A stretch of DNA of 57,517 nt from Paludibacteraceae bacterium (GCA_024399835.1 JAKSNK010000011.1:1-57517); one strand, 5' to 3'; positions 28,101 to 36,318 are shown, counted from the stretch's first letter. The notes: generated by a model from the sequence alone, not told the origin. Numbers and translations: made by a program.

Positions 28101-31100
28101 CTGCAATGCCGGTAGTTGGCAAGGTAGGCATATCTGATGCACTCGTTTCCTGGAAAGCGACCAAAGCTTCCGACTATGAGTTGGCAGTTGTGGTTGCCGG
28201 TGCTACGGATACGGCATTCGTTCCTGTAGAGGATACTACGGCTTATCAACTCACCGAGTTGCTGCCCGGTACTTCCTATCAAGTGCGTCTGCGCGCTGCA
28301 TGTGAGGACGGTGTCGTTTCTGAATGGACCGATGCTGTCAACTTCATGACAGAGTGCCTCATAGACGCTCCTGTTACTTACAACTTCGATGACGAAGCCG
28401 ATTGGAAAACAATTGATGGTACTTCCTACAAGATGCAGAATTGCTGGAATGTAGGTCAGGATATCTTCTCTTCCTCTTACATCCCGCAAATGACTACCAA
28501 TTCGTCATATTATAATTATTCGAAGTCCGGTTCGTCTTGCTTGTACTTCGCCCATTATTATAGTACCGGTTATAGTTATCCGGATTCTATCTGGGCTGTT
28601 ATGCCGGCTTTGAATAGCGACCGGATGGATACACTCCAGTTGATATTCGCTGCTCGTGCCGTTAGTGAGTATGTTTCTTCTGCCACCGTAAGTAGTACAT
28701 CTTATGCTACGGCTTCGTATGCACATAGTATTCGCATTGGTTTGGTGGAGAACCCGAATGACCTCTCTACATTCTATGAGTTGAAGAACTTTACTACTCA
28801 ATTGGTTCCTTCGTCGGCTGCTATGTCGGCTGACCCGAATGGCAACAATTATTGGGAAACGGTCAAGGTTAACTTGCAAGAGGGTCATGGTAAGTATATC
28901 GTCTTCCTCAGCAACTATGGCATATCCAACTACATGTGGATTGACGATGTTACCATTAGTGCACAATCTCATTGCCAAGATGTAGATTCTGTCAAGGCAG
29001 ATGTTACTACCAATAGTGCAACGATTTCTTGGAAATCCGATGCAGAGCAATTCAATGTGATTGTTTATAGCGGGAAAGACACTGTCTTCAACGATGTGGT
29101 AATGAACGATACACTTGTCTTGAACGCATTGAGTTCAATGACAAGCTACAAGGTGAAAGTTCAAACCGTCTGCGGTGAGGAAACTGCCGACTGGGTAAGT
29201 GCTACCTTCGCTACGAAAGCAGGTGTTCCGTTTAACGAGAACTTTGATCTGTGTGACGGTACTACCTTGTCATCCGGTTGGTCCACCAAGAAGGGCTTGG
29301 CTTCTGACATCTTTGCCGGTACAGCTAAGTTAGCAGATTATTCGCCTTCATCTGTTACCGGTTGGTATGGCACTACATCTGCAGTAGTTACCGGATCGGC
29401 TCATCCGTATATCAATGTCTATGGTGGAGGTTGCCAATACTGGCTCATCTCTCCGAATATTGATTTGTCAGATGTTGCAGGTGAGTCCTTGCAATTGACC
29501 TTTGACATTGCTTTGACTAAGAGCTCATCTGCGGCTTCTGCACCTACAGGATTGACTTCTGAATCGGACGATAAATTTATGGTTATCGTTTCTACCGATG
29601 GTGGTGCTACTTGGTCTGCTGCCAATGCTACCGTTTGGGCTTCCGACGGCTCTGGTGCCAACAACTTCAAGTCGTTGAACGAGAAGGTACAAACCGTCAA
29701 ACTGGATATGTCGGAATATGCAGGCGGATCGGCTATGATTGCCTTCTATGGCGAATCGACTACCGCCAATGCCGACAACTATTTGGCTATTGACAATGTT
29801 AAATTGAATACTTTCAATCCGAATTGTCAAGGTATCGAAAATATCCAAGTGAACAACATTACCTTCAATGGCGTTGATGTTACCTTTGATTATGTCGGTC
29901 TGGCTAATGGTGATGCCGTTCTCGCTTTGTCCAAAGAGTCGGTGCTCGATTTGAACAAGGTAGTGGCAATAGACACTGTCCGTGGTGTGTCCAACTATAG
30001 TTTCGTTACTCCTTTGGATGCCAATAGCGACTACTATGTATTTGTTGAGCAACTCTGCGAGGGCGATGAAACATCTGCTTGGGAAAGCAAGAAGTTCCAA
30101 ACGCCTAAGGGACTGCCGTTCACTGCTGCTTTCGAATCTACTACATTGCCTTCCGATTGGAAACGATATAGTGGTTCGATGGATGATGTGCTCGCCGGTA
30201 GTAGCACACTCACTTCTGAAACACCTTCTAGTGCAATGTCTGGTTGGGTGTTAACAAGTGCGGATGCTACGATTGATAATATCCATTTCTATGGTAATAT
30301 CTATGGTACATCTTGGAAGCATTGGATTGTTTCACCCGCTATCGATATGTCAAATGCGCTTGGTTCGGGTGTCGTACTCAATATGGATGCTTATATTAAA
30401 CCTTACACGGAAAGTACAAGCAAAGATGGCGTGGACGATCGTTTCGCAGTACTTGTTTCTGCCGACAATGGCGCTACTTGGACCAAGGTGGCTGAGTGGA
30501 ACAATGCCGGAACGGGTGACTATGTGTATAACGATGTGGTTGATGGACTTCGTCACTATACTATCAACCTCTCTGACTATGCCGGTCAAAGCATCCAACT
30601 CGCTTTCTATGGTGAATCGACTGTCGCCAATGCCGACAACTATTTCCACTTCGGAAATATCGCTTTGGACAAAGTGAATGCTATCAACTATTCAGGTCGC
30701 ATCTGCTATGGTGATGACTACGATGGTACTCCTGACAACTCGTTCGTAGTTGAATATCCGAATTACCATTCAGGTCTCAATGTATATAGCAAGTTCACTC
30801 CTGCTACCGAAACCACAATGGCGAAGATGGAAATTCTGAACCTCATGGTTGATTCTGTGGGAGCTACCGAGTACAACGCAACGGCTTGCTTGGGTGAACA
30901 CTATCACGATAATAACTTCGACTTTATCGTTACGGAAAAAGATACTCGTCGTCAGAAACTTTACACTTCTGTAGGTGGCTGCGATAGTATGGTTACACTC
31001 TACCTGAATATTATCGAGCCGATTAAGGTCGATACGTTCGATACGATCTGCGCCGGTGATTATGTTGAGTGGAAAGGTCAGAAGATTTACCAGAAGGGTG

Positions 31101-31771
31101 TTTATCCTGATACGCTCGTTTCTGCAGTTACAGGGTGCGACAGCATCGTTATTCTCTATCTGAATGTAATGACTGCCGGCGAGGAACATCTGGATATGAT
31201 TCTCTGCCATGGTGAGACCTACACGATGAACGATGGTACGGTTATTTCCGAACCGGGTATATACGAAGAGCACTTCAAGACTGCTTTGGATTGCGACAGC
31301 GTAGTTTACTGGAATGTAAGCGTTCTGCCTGCTCTTGGCTCGCATAAGAATGCCGCTATCTGCCAGGGTGAAACCTACACGGACGAAACATTTGTCAGCT
31401 TGTCGCTGCCGAAACGCTACTCCATCACCGTTAAGTCTAAACTTGGTGAGTGCGATAGCTTGGTTTCACTCAACTTGATGATGCCCGATGCCAACAAGAT
31501 GATGTTCGACACGGTTTCCGTTGAGCAGTTGCCTTACATCCTCAATGGTGTTGAGCTGCTGGATGCTTCTGCCGAACCGGGCATTTACACCAAGCCGGTT
31601 ACCCTCTCTTGTGGTGAGGCATCTATCCAAATCTTGGTGAATGCGGCTACCGGCTGGAGAGACATCTTCATGGATAAGAAGAATGATGTCAAGAAGATTA
31701 TCAAGGATAACCGCTTGCTCATCATCCGCGGAGGTGTTATCTACAACGCACAAGGCGGTAAAGTAGAGTAA
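19130..31771 (+). CDS. Giant modular secreted protein with 14 jelly-roll and 13 FnIII repeats
   Basis: 4213 aa with signal peptide MKKILLLSFGLCLCAMAAFS. It is built from about 13 modules of 250-310 residues, each a choice-of-anchor/cleaved-adhesin jelly-roll followed by a fibronectin type III domain. Module starts are marked by P-F/Y-x-x-x-F-D/E motifs near residues 284, 557, 842, 1124, 1399, 1652, 1924, 2204, 2476, 2771, 3083, 3367 and 3663. FnIII domains end in Y-V-R-x-x-C-G type strands. After about residue 3854 come four 'C-x-G-x-x-Y ... GCDS' repeats and a 38-residue tail ending YNAQGGKVE, probably an export/anchor signal. Related modules occur in the adhesin parts of Porphyromonas gingipains. 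Modules 6 and 9, and 8 and 9, are recent duplicates. No protease motif was found. Confidence 0.8.
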   Translation: MKKILLLSFGLCLCAMAAFSAPVYHLQEGFEDGAIPATWTQEVLSTASAAWTVETQSESTPLTNPNGAAEGNSRVVLRNESGETQNYVVRLITPELNLMGAYQPVLVFSHAQPNRSGQFDVLKVYYRTAPGEDWKLLVSYDANIGSWQTDTLDLVEASGTYQLAFEANENFGRGVLLDAIRVMNSSMCTGIKSVSVTAMAQSASLVLNSDDEAFDVLVSNTALADPSEADCLSLIFCQKGTTETSVIIPDLASQTKYYVYVRSTCDDNESGYTPWVSTTFTTSIGFPFIEDFSAYSAMPDGWQALKGSFDDVFADASNLVPHTGSGGWKFEASSGVMNGAHVWCDHYYTSNPPLWLVSPAIDLSSAEIAELTFNAALVIGTSGTAIGTSSVTDGSLDILFSADGGKTWSSANEKIISYNELTNSPKRFRVNMNALVGQIVKIAFVVDQPNNSTSQSFQVDDISIDTYDINCGGADKLKLSCSSHSISASWATNGKDSVVLQLSSAKSFADIIESDTLEVKSYSFEDLDPGKVYYVRVKQCCEDADWVMGSIQTSYAIPYANPFTGSTIPPTWTQYSGTSAESVFAGGSLGSSSSSVWSVSNLAPRFGMTSGYCVYASMSSYGSNRWLISPIIDVALEEDENARLSFMLAVTSNYNTPKQPDLSKNEDQFMVIVSEDGGATWNRSNATVWSCSDSTDYDLRQCSSMAQKIYVDLSQYRGKNIKVALYTESGISESGWYLFIGDLKMEKYDANCGGISKLKIMAESDQMTANWSAIGTTAAKAFISSKADYSDTLFTQEVNATSVNFTGLEPNTQYYFAVKQSCEEGEWAQAAFKTPCAPEEVPYTMDFENESANADPSCWTIVRKGGSYPTVSSSTSSAYKGSKFLTWGTSTTSSTEYNSWASMPAMENISNLIVSFRLRRASTSYENPDTLMVGVMTDPNDPETFEMVAEFEPKGTTYEMVEVNMSSYTGTGKYICFANKLGQGQFVEGSWYDYTYFTPFSIDEIEVDVIPTCDRMGVITASKPTAHGATVSFAATNAANYQIIFVTEAIRPDTLDNVDPAKIAYNQVNAGVEQVISDPANIADNTLYYIYARGVCSDSDKGKWSDGVSIKTLCDPFTIEEFGTEDFSDKSHLDCWTLGFLTDSTSGSLPECKTNAKFGNYLYLSKSGTYATYSDGAYAITPMFQFADGDSINHYEVSFSAATDKNESTNFKKMNVSIIFDPANPVPDEEAIWSIDIDYAADSTAIKDYTISFADYMGDVDGNMGQYIMFALAEPANHDSTNYVILDNIKLSPASTCAQVVESKISNITDSGADYTWNNTGAAKYEVLVSTISTKAVDTLSTYAFDQIVDADNKMQITGLNGNTMYYAYVRGICGEGDTAKWSNSVAFRTECASITTFPWTENFDNRATGVIAFDCWTNEHIAGTGTGKLGVSTEAKGSNSTGKLELADEQSGNVKKLTLPFMNIPEANAYEFRMDMYRTSSYDTKLNEGFLITVEGEEGIDTIGHVLRVTKNSNEYIDAVAADGWYTYAFTIPQAGNLHICVYGISEYGAASYADNFEVRALPTCPDPKKIIIDEVTTTSASLSWIGSSAQYDLYILQGADTVASHKGITENSIEITGLSSATSYNARLQGICANDSTEFIETTFKTALGLPYSENFEGSSSLPSGWGNYIGDIMSGASLSSGSRWSITSSYAATSNAAKTNIYSTNKGVLTTPAIVLSNGTDPIELSFELAYTGYNKKTAPTSTDGQKVGVLISEDNGATWTTILLFDTVATAYAPITSIPTTLTQYTIDLSSYAGKSIMVAFEAYSDKNDNDLYVDNVSIKQIIADCDNPDSLAISDITGNSAVLTWQGDAAKPTIISLSKNSDLSAAVKDTIESGLTYTFEGLSASLHYYVGIQQICQGGLTDQKTIDFLTSCEAIAEFPWSEDFDSYKTTANLDVPCWRNEHIVSVEGKTAVFKTYTTAQGGNSTTQLQLPDMTAGNKAMLVLPEMNLPEAYEFKIDVYRNGTPSTYGDVTKEGVRIYISQSDTIDVSAQELGFISRSFDTADAAHGIPAESASGWYTYTFALPVSGNNHIIVVGESQYCSSTYIDNFLVRAQPTCKDMGAVSVVEIGADSAIVSYPGTGAANYEVIVSTSNVDLAAGGVLADTVFRNDAVADTFVVANELAPATTYYAYVRGLCGEEQGAWSSAAPFITECQPVAEFPWSENFDSYKTSANFNAICWRNEHIVSVSSKTDVFMTSTTAQGGNATTQIKLPDMNAGNITKLTLPAMNIPEADAYEFRMDMYRTSDYDTKLNEGFLITVEGEEGIDTIGHVLRVTKNSNEYVGAVDAAGWYTYAFNIPQSGDIHICVYGISEYGSASYADNFEVRKQPTCKDIASVSAMEVGATSAKIGFAKANAADYQLVIANGVINPDSAATSDAAKVIYNQTIQDTTVISDLLSNTTYHVYMRGLCGDEDKSAWSKEVVFTTLCLENIPYSMDFDDAADQKPVYGTSSYVIPSCWNESYGSTSYLSYIVNNNGSYYTYDYAYSGSYAMYLYSYYSSYSDYSNYVVLPEMNMPLDSLQISFKARAMYSYNSSYGSPSVSNYATSSYAHSVRVGTLTDPNDPSTFEEIETVVLPEVSSTPSASELASYWESVTIFLQGAKGKYICFANDFSKSNYVWIDDVMIEKAPDCMAPSAVKVVAGGKDATAEWVSLADSFQVAIDEAGFDVKTFAADKLINVDTAYLKIDTLSPSTDYDLYVRAVCGDGLYSQWSKVTSFSTSCLVAMGVKYDFDDPSSRYVHHTDEEEDWYSYDMIETPVYMENCWGALGEMVEDYYYGTIGYYPFVIENASSSYGTVYNYAHSGSGALALDYSTSSSDAPQVAVMPAVDGDLDTMKLTFWARPGYETVSSSSGSSMSYGTSAYARAIKVGTMTNPNDVNTFKLIELVQMDVVTGAPAGDPNGTDYWRKYDIALENAEGAYIAFMWDGDQNNVVCIDDVELLHADACAKPAMPVVGKVGISDALVSWKATKASDYELAVVVAGATDTAFVPVEDTTAYQLTELLPGTSYQVRLRAACEDGVVSEWTDAVNFMTECLIDAPVTYNFDDEADWKTIDGTSYKMQNCWNVGQDIFSSSYIPQMTTNSSYYNYSKSGSSCLYFAHYYSTGYSYPDSIWAVMPALNSDRMDTLQLIFAARAVSEYVSSATVSSTSYATASYAHSIRIGLVENPNDLSTFYELKNFTTQLVPSSAAMSADPNGNNYWETVKVNLQEGHGKYIVFLSNYGISNYMWIDDVTISAQSHCQDVDSVKADVTTNSATISWKSDAEQFNVIVYSGKDTVFNDVVMNDTLVLNALSSMTSYKVKVQTVCGEETADWVSATFATKAGVPFNENFDLCDGTTLSSGWSTKKGLASDIFAGTAKLADYSPSSVTGWYGTTSAVVTGSAHPYINVYGGGCQYWLISPNIDLSDVAGESLQLTFDIALTKSSSAASAPTGLTSESDDKFMVIVSTDGGATWSAANATVWASDGSGANNFKSLNEKVQTVKLDMSEYAGGSAMIAFYGESTTANADNYLAIDNVKLNTFNPNCQGIENIQVNNITFNGVDVTFDYVGLANGDAVLALSKESVLDLNKVVAIDTVRGVSNYSFVTPLDANSDYYVFVEQLCEGDETSAWESKKFQTPKGLPFTAAFESTTLPSDWKRYSGSMDDVLAGSSTLTSETPSSAMSGWVLTSADATIDNIHFYGNIYGTSWKHWIVSPAIDMSNALGSGVVLNMDAYIKPYTESTSKDGVDDRFAVLVSADNGATWTKVAEWNNAGTGDYVYNDVVDGLRHYTINLSDYAGQSIQLAFYGESTVANADNYFHFGNIALDKVNAINYSGRICYGDDYDGTPDNSFVVEYPNYHSGLNVYSKFTPATETTMAKMEILNLMVDSVGATEYNATACLGEHYHDNNFDFIVTEKDTRRQKLYTSVGGCDSMVTLYLNIIEPIKVDTFDTICAGDYVEWKGQKIYQKGVYPDTLVSAVTGCDSIVILYLNVMTAGEEHLDMILCHGETYTMNDGTVISEPGIYEEHFKTALDCDSVVYWNVSVLPALGSHKNAAICQGETYTDETFVSLSLPKRYSITVKSKLGECDSLVSLNLMMPDANKMMFDTVSVEQLPYILNGVELLDASAEPGIYTKPVTLSCGEASIQILVNAATGWRDIFMDKKNDVKKIIKDNRLLIIRGGVIYNAQGGKVE

Positions 31772-31841
31772 ATAGCGTACTTATCGTACTTATATAGTAC
31801 TTATAGTACATAAAGTAAGGTCTTATACCTTATATATCGTC

Positions 31842-31869
31842 AAAGCCCTGCCCTCACCGGCAGGGCTTT
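31842..31869 (+). terminator. Hairpin after the giant gene
   Basis: An 11-bp perfect stem AAAGCCCTGCC/GGCAGGGCTTT with a 6-nt loop, followed by a weak T-rich tract (GTGTTTCTT). It lies 71 nt after the stop codon. The 507-bp gap to the next gene also contains TACTTAT-type short repeats (31778-31812), an octamer array, an 11-bp array and a promoter. Confidence 0.65.
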
Positions 31870-31880
31870 GTGTTTCTTCC

Positions 31881-31912
31881 CTCATTCCCTCATTCCCTCA
31901 TTCCCTCATTCC
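31881..31912 (+). repeat. Octamer tandem array CTCATTCC x4
   Basis: Four identical 8-bp units followed by degenerate copies. The period equals that of the GATTCACC family, and the phase-shifted unit ATTCCCTC differs from GATTCCCC mainly at the ends, so it may be a diverged member. Confidence 0.8.
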
Positions 31913-31994
31913 ATCAGTTCCTCTGCGCCAGTTCAATGCTTTATTATTTATTGTTTATTATCTATTATTTATCCGTGTCTTTCCTGTGAGTATT

Positions 31995-32037
31995 ACGGTA
32001 CATATACGGTACATATACGGTACATACATGGTACATA
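31995..32037 (+). repeat. 11-bp tandem array ACGGTACATAT x3-4
   Basis: Two perfect and two degenerate units of the same 11-mer as at 15488-15520. It lies about 160 bp upstream of the promoter of the paralogous secreted-protein gene. Confidence 0.9.
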
Positions 32038-32193
32038 ACAAATACTTGGTGCCGATTTCGTGTGTGCCGTGCCCTTTCCTTGTCCTGCTTATCCTATATT
32101 GATTTGCATTCTTCAAAAAATGTTGTCTTTGGGGCTTGTTTATTTGACAAAAATCAAAAAATACTACTGATTCTGTAAAAAAATGCACAAAAA

Positions 32194-32225
32194 TTTGGAA
32201 TTTTGATAAAAAAATTGTAACTTTG
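32194..32225 (+). promoter_or_regulatory. Promoter of the second surface-protein operon
   Basis: TTTG (32194-32197), 20-nt spacer, TAACTTTG (32218-32225). The following GCAGGAATTTTCGC is a degenerate copy of the palindrome at 15759-15772, so promoter and leader match the other paralogue. Confidence 0.7.
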
Positions 32226-32278
32226 CAGGAATTTTCGCTTACCGTGCGCAAATTACGACAAACGAACAATAGAATATC

Positions 32279-35200
32279 TTGAAAAAATTTAGTAACATAT
32301 TATTGCTTTTATTGCTGTTCTCGGCAACTGCTTTCGCGCAATCCGTAACATCGTATCGTTGTGACTTTGAGGATAGACAGGAGAACTTGCAATGGTCTCT
32401 CAATGTGGGTACGCGTGCCCCGCAATGCGAGAATAAATGGTATATAGGTGCCGCCGGCAGTTTTGGTGCCAATAGTACCAAGGGATTGTATATCTCGTCC
32501 GGTTTGGAACAGGATACGGTGCAAAGCATTTATACTTGTGTCAATTGGAACTATATCATTGCTACACGCACCATCAACCTTGCTGCCGGTACTTACACCT
32601 TGATGTTCGACTGGATTGGTCAGGGACAGAACGATGATGTACTTTATGTGGCATGGATTGATGATGCTACTACCAATACCAATTCCAATTACAACACCAA
32701 GCAGAAATTGACTGCTCCTACTTGGATGCCCGCCAGTGCTGCAATGGTGCGTGGCGGTGCTACATGGCAGAGTTATTCTACCACGATTACCTCTACCGGC
32801 AAAACCGGCAAACTGGTAATTATGTTCCTCAATACGCGCGGTACGGCGATTACTCCTTCGTTTGCGCTGGATAATATAGAAATCATGTCGTGCAACCTCG
32901 CTTCTCCGACGGACATCAGGTATGACGGCGATTCGAAGTCTATTTCATGGAAAGGTACATCCTCTATCTATGATGTGATGGTTTATAATTTCCATACCAA
33001 ATCGACTTCGTACTATCCCGATGTAAACGGCAAGTCGATGGTCCTGTCGGACTTGACGGAAGAAGGTATGTACTATTTCTATGTGCGTTCTTCTGACGGG
33101 GCGGGTTGCCATAGTACATGGACTTTTACGAATAAATTCGTATGGATTAAGGGTGCGCGTTGTATCGACTTCTTGGATTTGACGCCGGATAACTCGGGTG
33201 CTGCCAAGTGTTACTATACCGACCAGTGCGATTACGGAGGTAGTGGGTATAACAATTTGTATGAACATTCGGGTCAGGTGGATAGAGGATACGACAATCC
33301 GCAGAGCCGTCACACCATTCATTATATGATAGGCGAAACGGATGCGCGCACGGAAAACAAACTGAAAACCATCCCCGATGGCGAAATAGCTTCTGTTCGT
33401 GTCAATGGTTTCTGGGATACCGCCGGCGACCATGCTTCTACCATTGAGTATGACTATCAGGTACAAGCCGGTGTCAGCGACTTGCTGATTCTGCAATATG
33501 CCGTTGTGCTGCAAAACCCTGCACACGATGAAGACGAACAACCGCGTTTCAAATTGGAAGTGCTTCACAACGGGCAAGTCATTGACCAGTGTGCCCAATG
33601 CGACTTGAAAGCCGGTTTCGGTGACGCTGCCGCTTGGCACCATGTCAATCAGGGAACATACGACCAGGTCGATTGGTGCGACTGGCAGAGTATCACTATC
33701 AGCTTGCGTAACTACATCGGTGCTACGCTCAAACTGCGTCTTACGGCGTATGACTGTACTTTGAGCGGTCACTACGGATATGCTTACTTTACATTGAATT
33801 GTAAGGGCGGCGACTTGCAGGGTATTGCCTGCGGTGACTATTCGACCGACCACTTTGATGCTCCCGAGGGATTCAACTACCGCTGGTACAAGGCAACCGA
33901 TTCACGCAATATATTGGCTACTACACAACGGTTTAATATCGACCGTACGGATACATGTATCTACTGCGTGGATGTGATTAACAAGGTTAAACAGCAGTGC
34001 TTCTATACTCTTACTGCCAATCCTAATCCTCGTTTCCCTGAGGCAAAGGCAACGCCTACCGTTACATCCAAAGATTGTCAGAACAAGGTTTCTTTCCTCA
34101 ACCAGTCTCGTGTCGTTATTATCAACCGTAAGGATAGCACGCATTCCTATTCGCCGGAAGCGTTGGGTTCTGTTTATTGGGACTTCGGTGACGGAACGAC
34201 AGAGTCCAATATGGACAATTTGGTAAACCATGTCTATCCTGCCGAAGGTGGACATTTTGTCGTGACTTGTACCGCCGGCATGTCGGCTGATGTATGTCAG
34301 GATACTTATACCATGACATTGGATTTGCCCAATTTGTTGAATTCTGACATGGATACTGTTATTCATGTGTGCGATAGCGTGGATATCGACTCGCACGGCA
34401 TTAAGCATTTCGCTTCGGATAGCATTTATTATATTGATACCGTAGGTACGATTGTCAACCAGTACGGTTGCGAAGCTACCCAATTGCGTACCGTATATTT
34501 CCACCCCAAATACGACACCTTGTATAATGTGCGTATATGCGAGGGAACAAAATATGTATGGCCTGCCGACGGCAAGGTTTACACCACGAGTACCCAAGCT
34601 GTTCACAATGTGCCTACCGCTTGGGGTTGTGACAGCATAATGCGTTTGAACCTGGTGGTTGACCCTGCTCTGCGTGTGCGTTACGACGATACCGTTTATG
34701 TTTGCTACGACTCGTTGGCAATGTATATTGACTACGAAGTGCTGTCCGGCTCTATCGACTCGATCTTCGTCTATTTCGATGCCGCTGCACAGTTGGAGGG
34801 CTTTGATTCGGTATATAAGTTCGTAATGGGAGAAGCGTTAATCGTGCCTGTCCCCAAGACGGGAGCACTTCGTCCGGGCAATCACCGCGCATCGCTATAT
34901 TTCAACGGTGAATATTGTGCCTTGGATCCGATAGATATCTGCGTACAAGTGCAATATCCTGCATCCATTGTGATGATGACCGACGGCTTTATTGCCATTC
35001 AAAATGCCGGTTACAATGGCGGATATAACTTTGCAGAGTTCCAATGGTTCCGCAATGGAATGGCTATGGATGCAGAGCAGTCATATATACCTGTTTCTCC
35101 GGCAGATGTCAATGCGGTCTATACGATACGCTTGCGCCGGGAGGGAGAAAATTATACGATTGATTCGTGCCCGATTGTCTTCCGCTTGTGGACGGGATTG

Positions 35201-35356
35201 GGAGAAATATCGGCTGATGACCCCGTTCAGGCATACAATCTGTTGGGTATGCCGATTGCTTCGTTCCGCACGATGCGCGAGGCGGTATCGGTACTCCCCA
35301 TAGGTGCATATATCTTGCATAGTAATCATAAAACTCAAACTATAGTTGTCCGTTAA
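32279..35356 (+). CDS. Large secreted multidomain surface protein with PKD domain (paralogue of the 15787 gene)
   Basis: 1025 aa, starting at a TTG codon. No in-frame ATG exists before the signal peptide KKFSNILLLLLLFSATAFAQ. It has the same order as the 15787 product: jelly-roll (YRCDFEDRQENLQWSLN), a short FnIII-like segment, then a cysteine-containing domain ending YDCTLSGHYGYAYFTLNC (nearly the same as the paralogue). It adds a PKD domain (VYWDFGDGTTES, about residue 630), two 'C-D-S/GCDS' repeats, and a tail AYNLLGMPIAS...TIVVR resembling a type IX secretion sorting domain. It overlaps the following barrel gene by 11 nt, so the two are coupled. Probably surface-exposed. Confidence 0.75.
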   Translation: MKKFSNILLLLLLFSATAFAQSVTSYRCDFEDRQENLQWSLNVGTRAPQCENKWYIGAAGSFGANSTKGLYISSGLEQDTVQSIYTCVNWNYIIATRTINLAAGTYTLMFDWIGQGQNDDVLYVAWIDDATTNTNSNYNTKQKLTAPTWMPASAAMVRGGATWQSYSTTITSTGKTGKLVIMFLNTRGTAITPSFALDNIEIMSCNLASPTDIRYDGDSKSISWKGTSSIYDVMVYNFHTKSTSYYPDVNGKSMVLSDLTEEGMYYFYVRSSDGAGCHSTWTFTNKFVWIKGARCIDFLDLTPDNSGAAKCYYTDQCDYGGSGYNNLYEHSGQVDRGYDNPQSRHTIHYMIGETDARTENKLKTIPDGEIASVRVNGFWDTAGDHASTIEYDYQVQAGVSDLLILQYAVVLQNPAHDEDEQPRFKLEVLHNGQVIDQCAQCDLKAGFGDAAAWHHVNQGTYDQVDWCDWQSITISLRNYIGATLKLRLTAYDCTLSGHYGYAYFTLNCKGGDLQGIACGDYSTDHFDAPEGFNYRWYKATDSRNILATTQRFNIDRTDTCIYCVDVINKVKQQCFYTLTANPNPRFPEAKATPTVTSKDCQNKVSFLNQSRVVIINRKDSTHSYSPEALGSVYWDFGDGTTESNMDNLVNHVYPAEGGHFVVTCTAGMSADVCQDTYTMTLDLPNLLNSDMDTVIHVCDSVDIDSHGIKHFASDSIYYIDTVGTIVNQYGCEATQLRTVYFHPKYDTLYNVRICEGTKYVWPADGKVYTTSTQAVHNVPTAWGCDSIMRLNLVVDPALRVRYDDTVYVCYDSLAMYIDYEVLSGSIDSIFVYFDAAAQLEGFDSVYKFVMGEALIVPVPKTGALRPGNHRASLYFNGEYCALDPIDICVQVQYPASIVMMTDGFIAIQNAGYNGGYNFAEFQWFRNGMAMDAEQSYIPVSPADVNAVYTIRLRREGENYTIDSCPIVFRLWTGLGEISADDPVQAYNLLGMPIASFRTMREAVSVLPIGAYILHSNHKTQTIVVR

Positions 35357-36314
35357 ACATTACATAGTAGGTCTTGTGTTGGCAGTCGGATTGATGCCGT
35401 TGTCTGCACAGCGTTATTTCTCCTCGGTTACGGGAGGTACGCAGCATTTCCTGAATCTCAGCGTTTCGGCAGGTGCTTTGCTGCCGACTACCAAGGGAGA
35501 GGGTTTGACCAATCAGATAGGTGCCGACGGACAGATAGCGTTCAGTTATGAGATAGCCAAACGCAGTTTCTTTGTCAATCTGGGTGTAGGTGCGCAATAC
35601 AACCTGTCTCGCCGTCGCTTGGACCACTTTGTGGATGCAACACCGGCAGTAGATCCCAATATGCACGCGCTTACTTATCGCTATGTGTTTGACAATTTTG
35701 CGGAGATGCAGCATGATTTGATGCTGACCGTTCCTTTGCAGGTGGGATATTTCCTGACCAACGACCTCTATTTGGCGGTGGGCGCTAAAGTGCAATTGCC
35801 CTTCTATGGTACATACAAGACGAAAACCAATTTATATACCGAGGGTGAATACATTAATTTGATGGAATATATCTCCCGTAATGTGCCTTCGTTTGGCTAC
35901 TATCCGGAGGAGAAATATACTTATGGCGCCAACCGTAATGTGTCGTTGGGACAGGTGATTCGTGTCGCTCCGGGTATTGAGTTCGGCGGCTTGTTCCAAA
36001 TACGAAAACGGTTGAGTTGCAAGGTGGCTTTCTATGCTGAATATTCGATACTCGTAGTTGCTCCGTCGGTGGAGTATGATGTGGTGGACTATAGCAATGT
36101 GGCTTCACAGCCGGGTATGCGCAATATGGACAATTTGAAAGAGAACTTGGTTTTCTTGCCCATTACGGAAAGCCGGTACAATAGCTCTGTTATTGATTAT
36201 GCAGGGCAGGATATATTGGCAAAAGCCGCGCAAAATGTTGCCTTCGGGGTGCGATTTACTTTGCATCTGAATGTATCCAGAACACCCAAAATATGTAACT
36301 GTGTCAAAGATTAA
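35346..36314 (+). CDS. Outer-membrane beta-barrel protein
   Basis: 322 aa, apparently starting at TTG 35346, with a signal peptide ending VGLMPLSAQ. It has repeated amphipathic strands (FFVNLGVGAQYNL, LMLTVPLQVGYFLTNDLYL, VAFGVRFTLHLNV), an outer-membrane barrel pattern. Its first 11 bases overlap the secreted-protein gene, and the OmpA gene starts 4 nt after its stop. The order adhesin-barrel-OmpA recalls SprB/SprF and PorP-type export pairs of type IX systems, but I see no diagnostic PorP/SprF motif. It could be the outer-membrane partner of the upstream protein. Confidence 0.65.
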   Translation: MSVKHYIVGLVLAVGLMPLSAQRYFSSVTGGTQHFLNLSVSAGALLPTTKGEGLTNQIGADGQIAFSYEIAKRSFFVNLGVGAQYNLSRRRLDHFVDATPAVDPNMHALTYRYVFDNFAEMQHDLMLTVPLQVGYFLTNDLYLAVGAKVQLPFYGTYKTKTNLYTEGEYINLMEYISRNVPSFGYYPEEKYTYGANRNVSLGQVIRVAPGIEFGGLFQIRKRLSCKVAFYAEYSILVVAPSVEYDVVDYSNVASQPGMRNMDNLKENLVFLPITESRYNSSVIDYAGQDILAKAAQNVAFGVRFTLHLNVSRTPKICNCVKD

Positions 36315-36318
36315 CAAT

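Noticed and set aside
16366-31345. Many long minus-strand open frames opposite the secreted-protein genes
   Set aside because: They are shadows of strongly biased plus-strand coding sequence. Their translations are Arg/Ile/His-rich with no motifs, no promoters and no start context, while the plus frames have signal peptides and domains.
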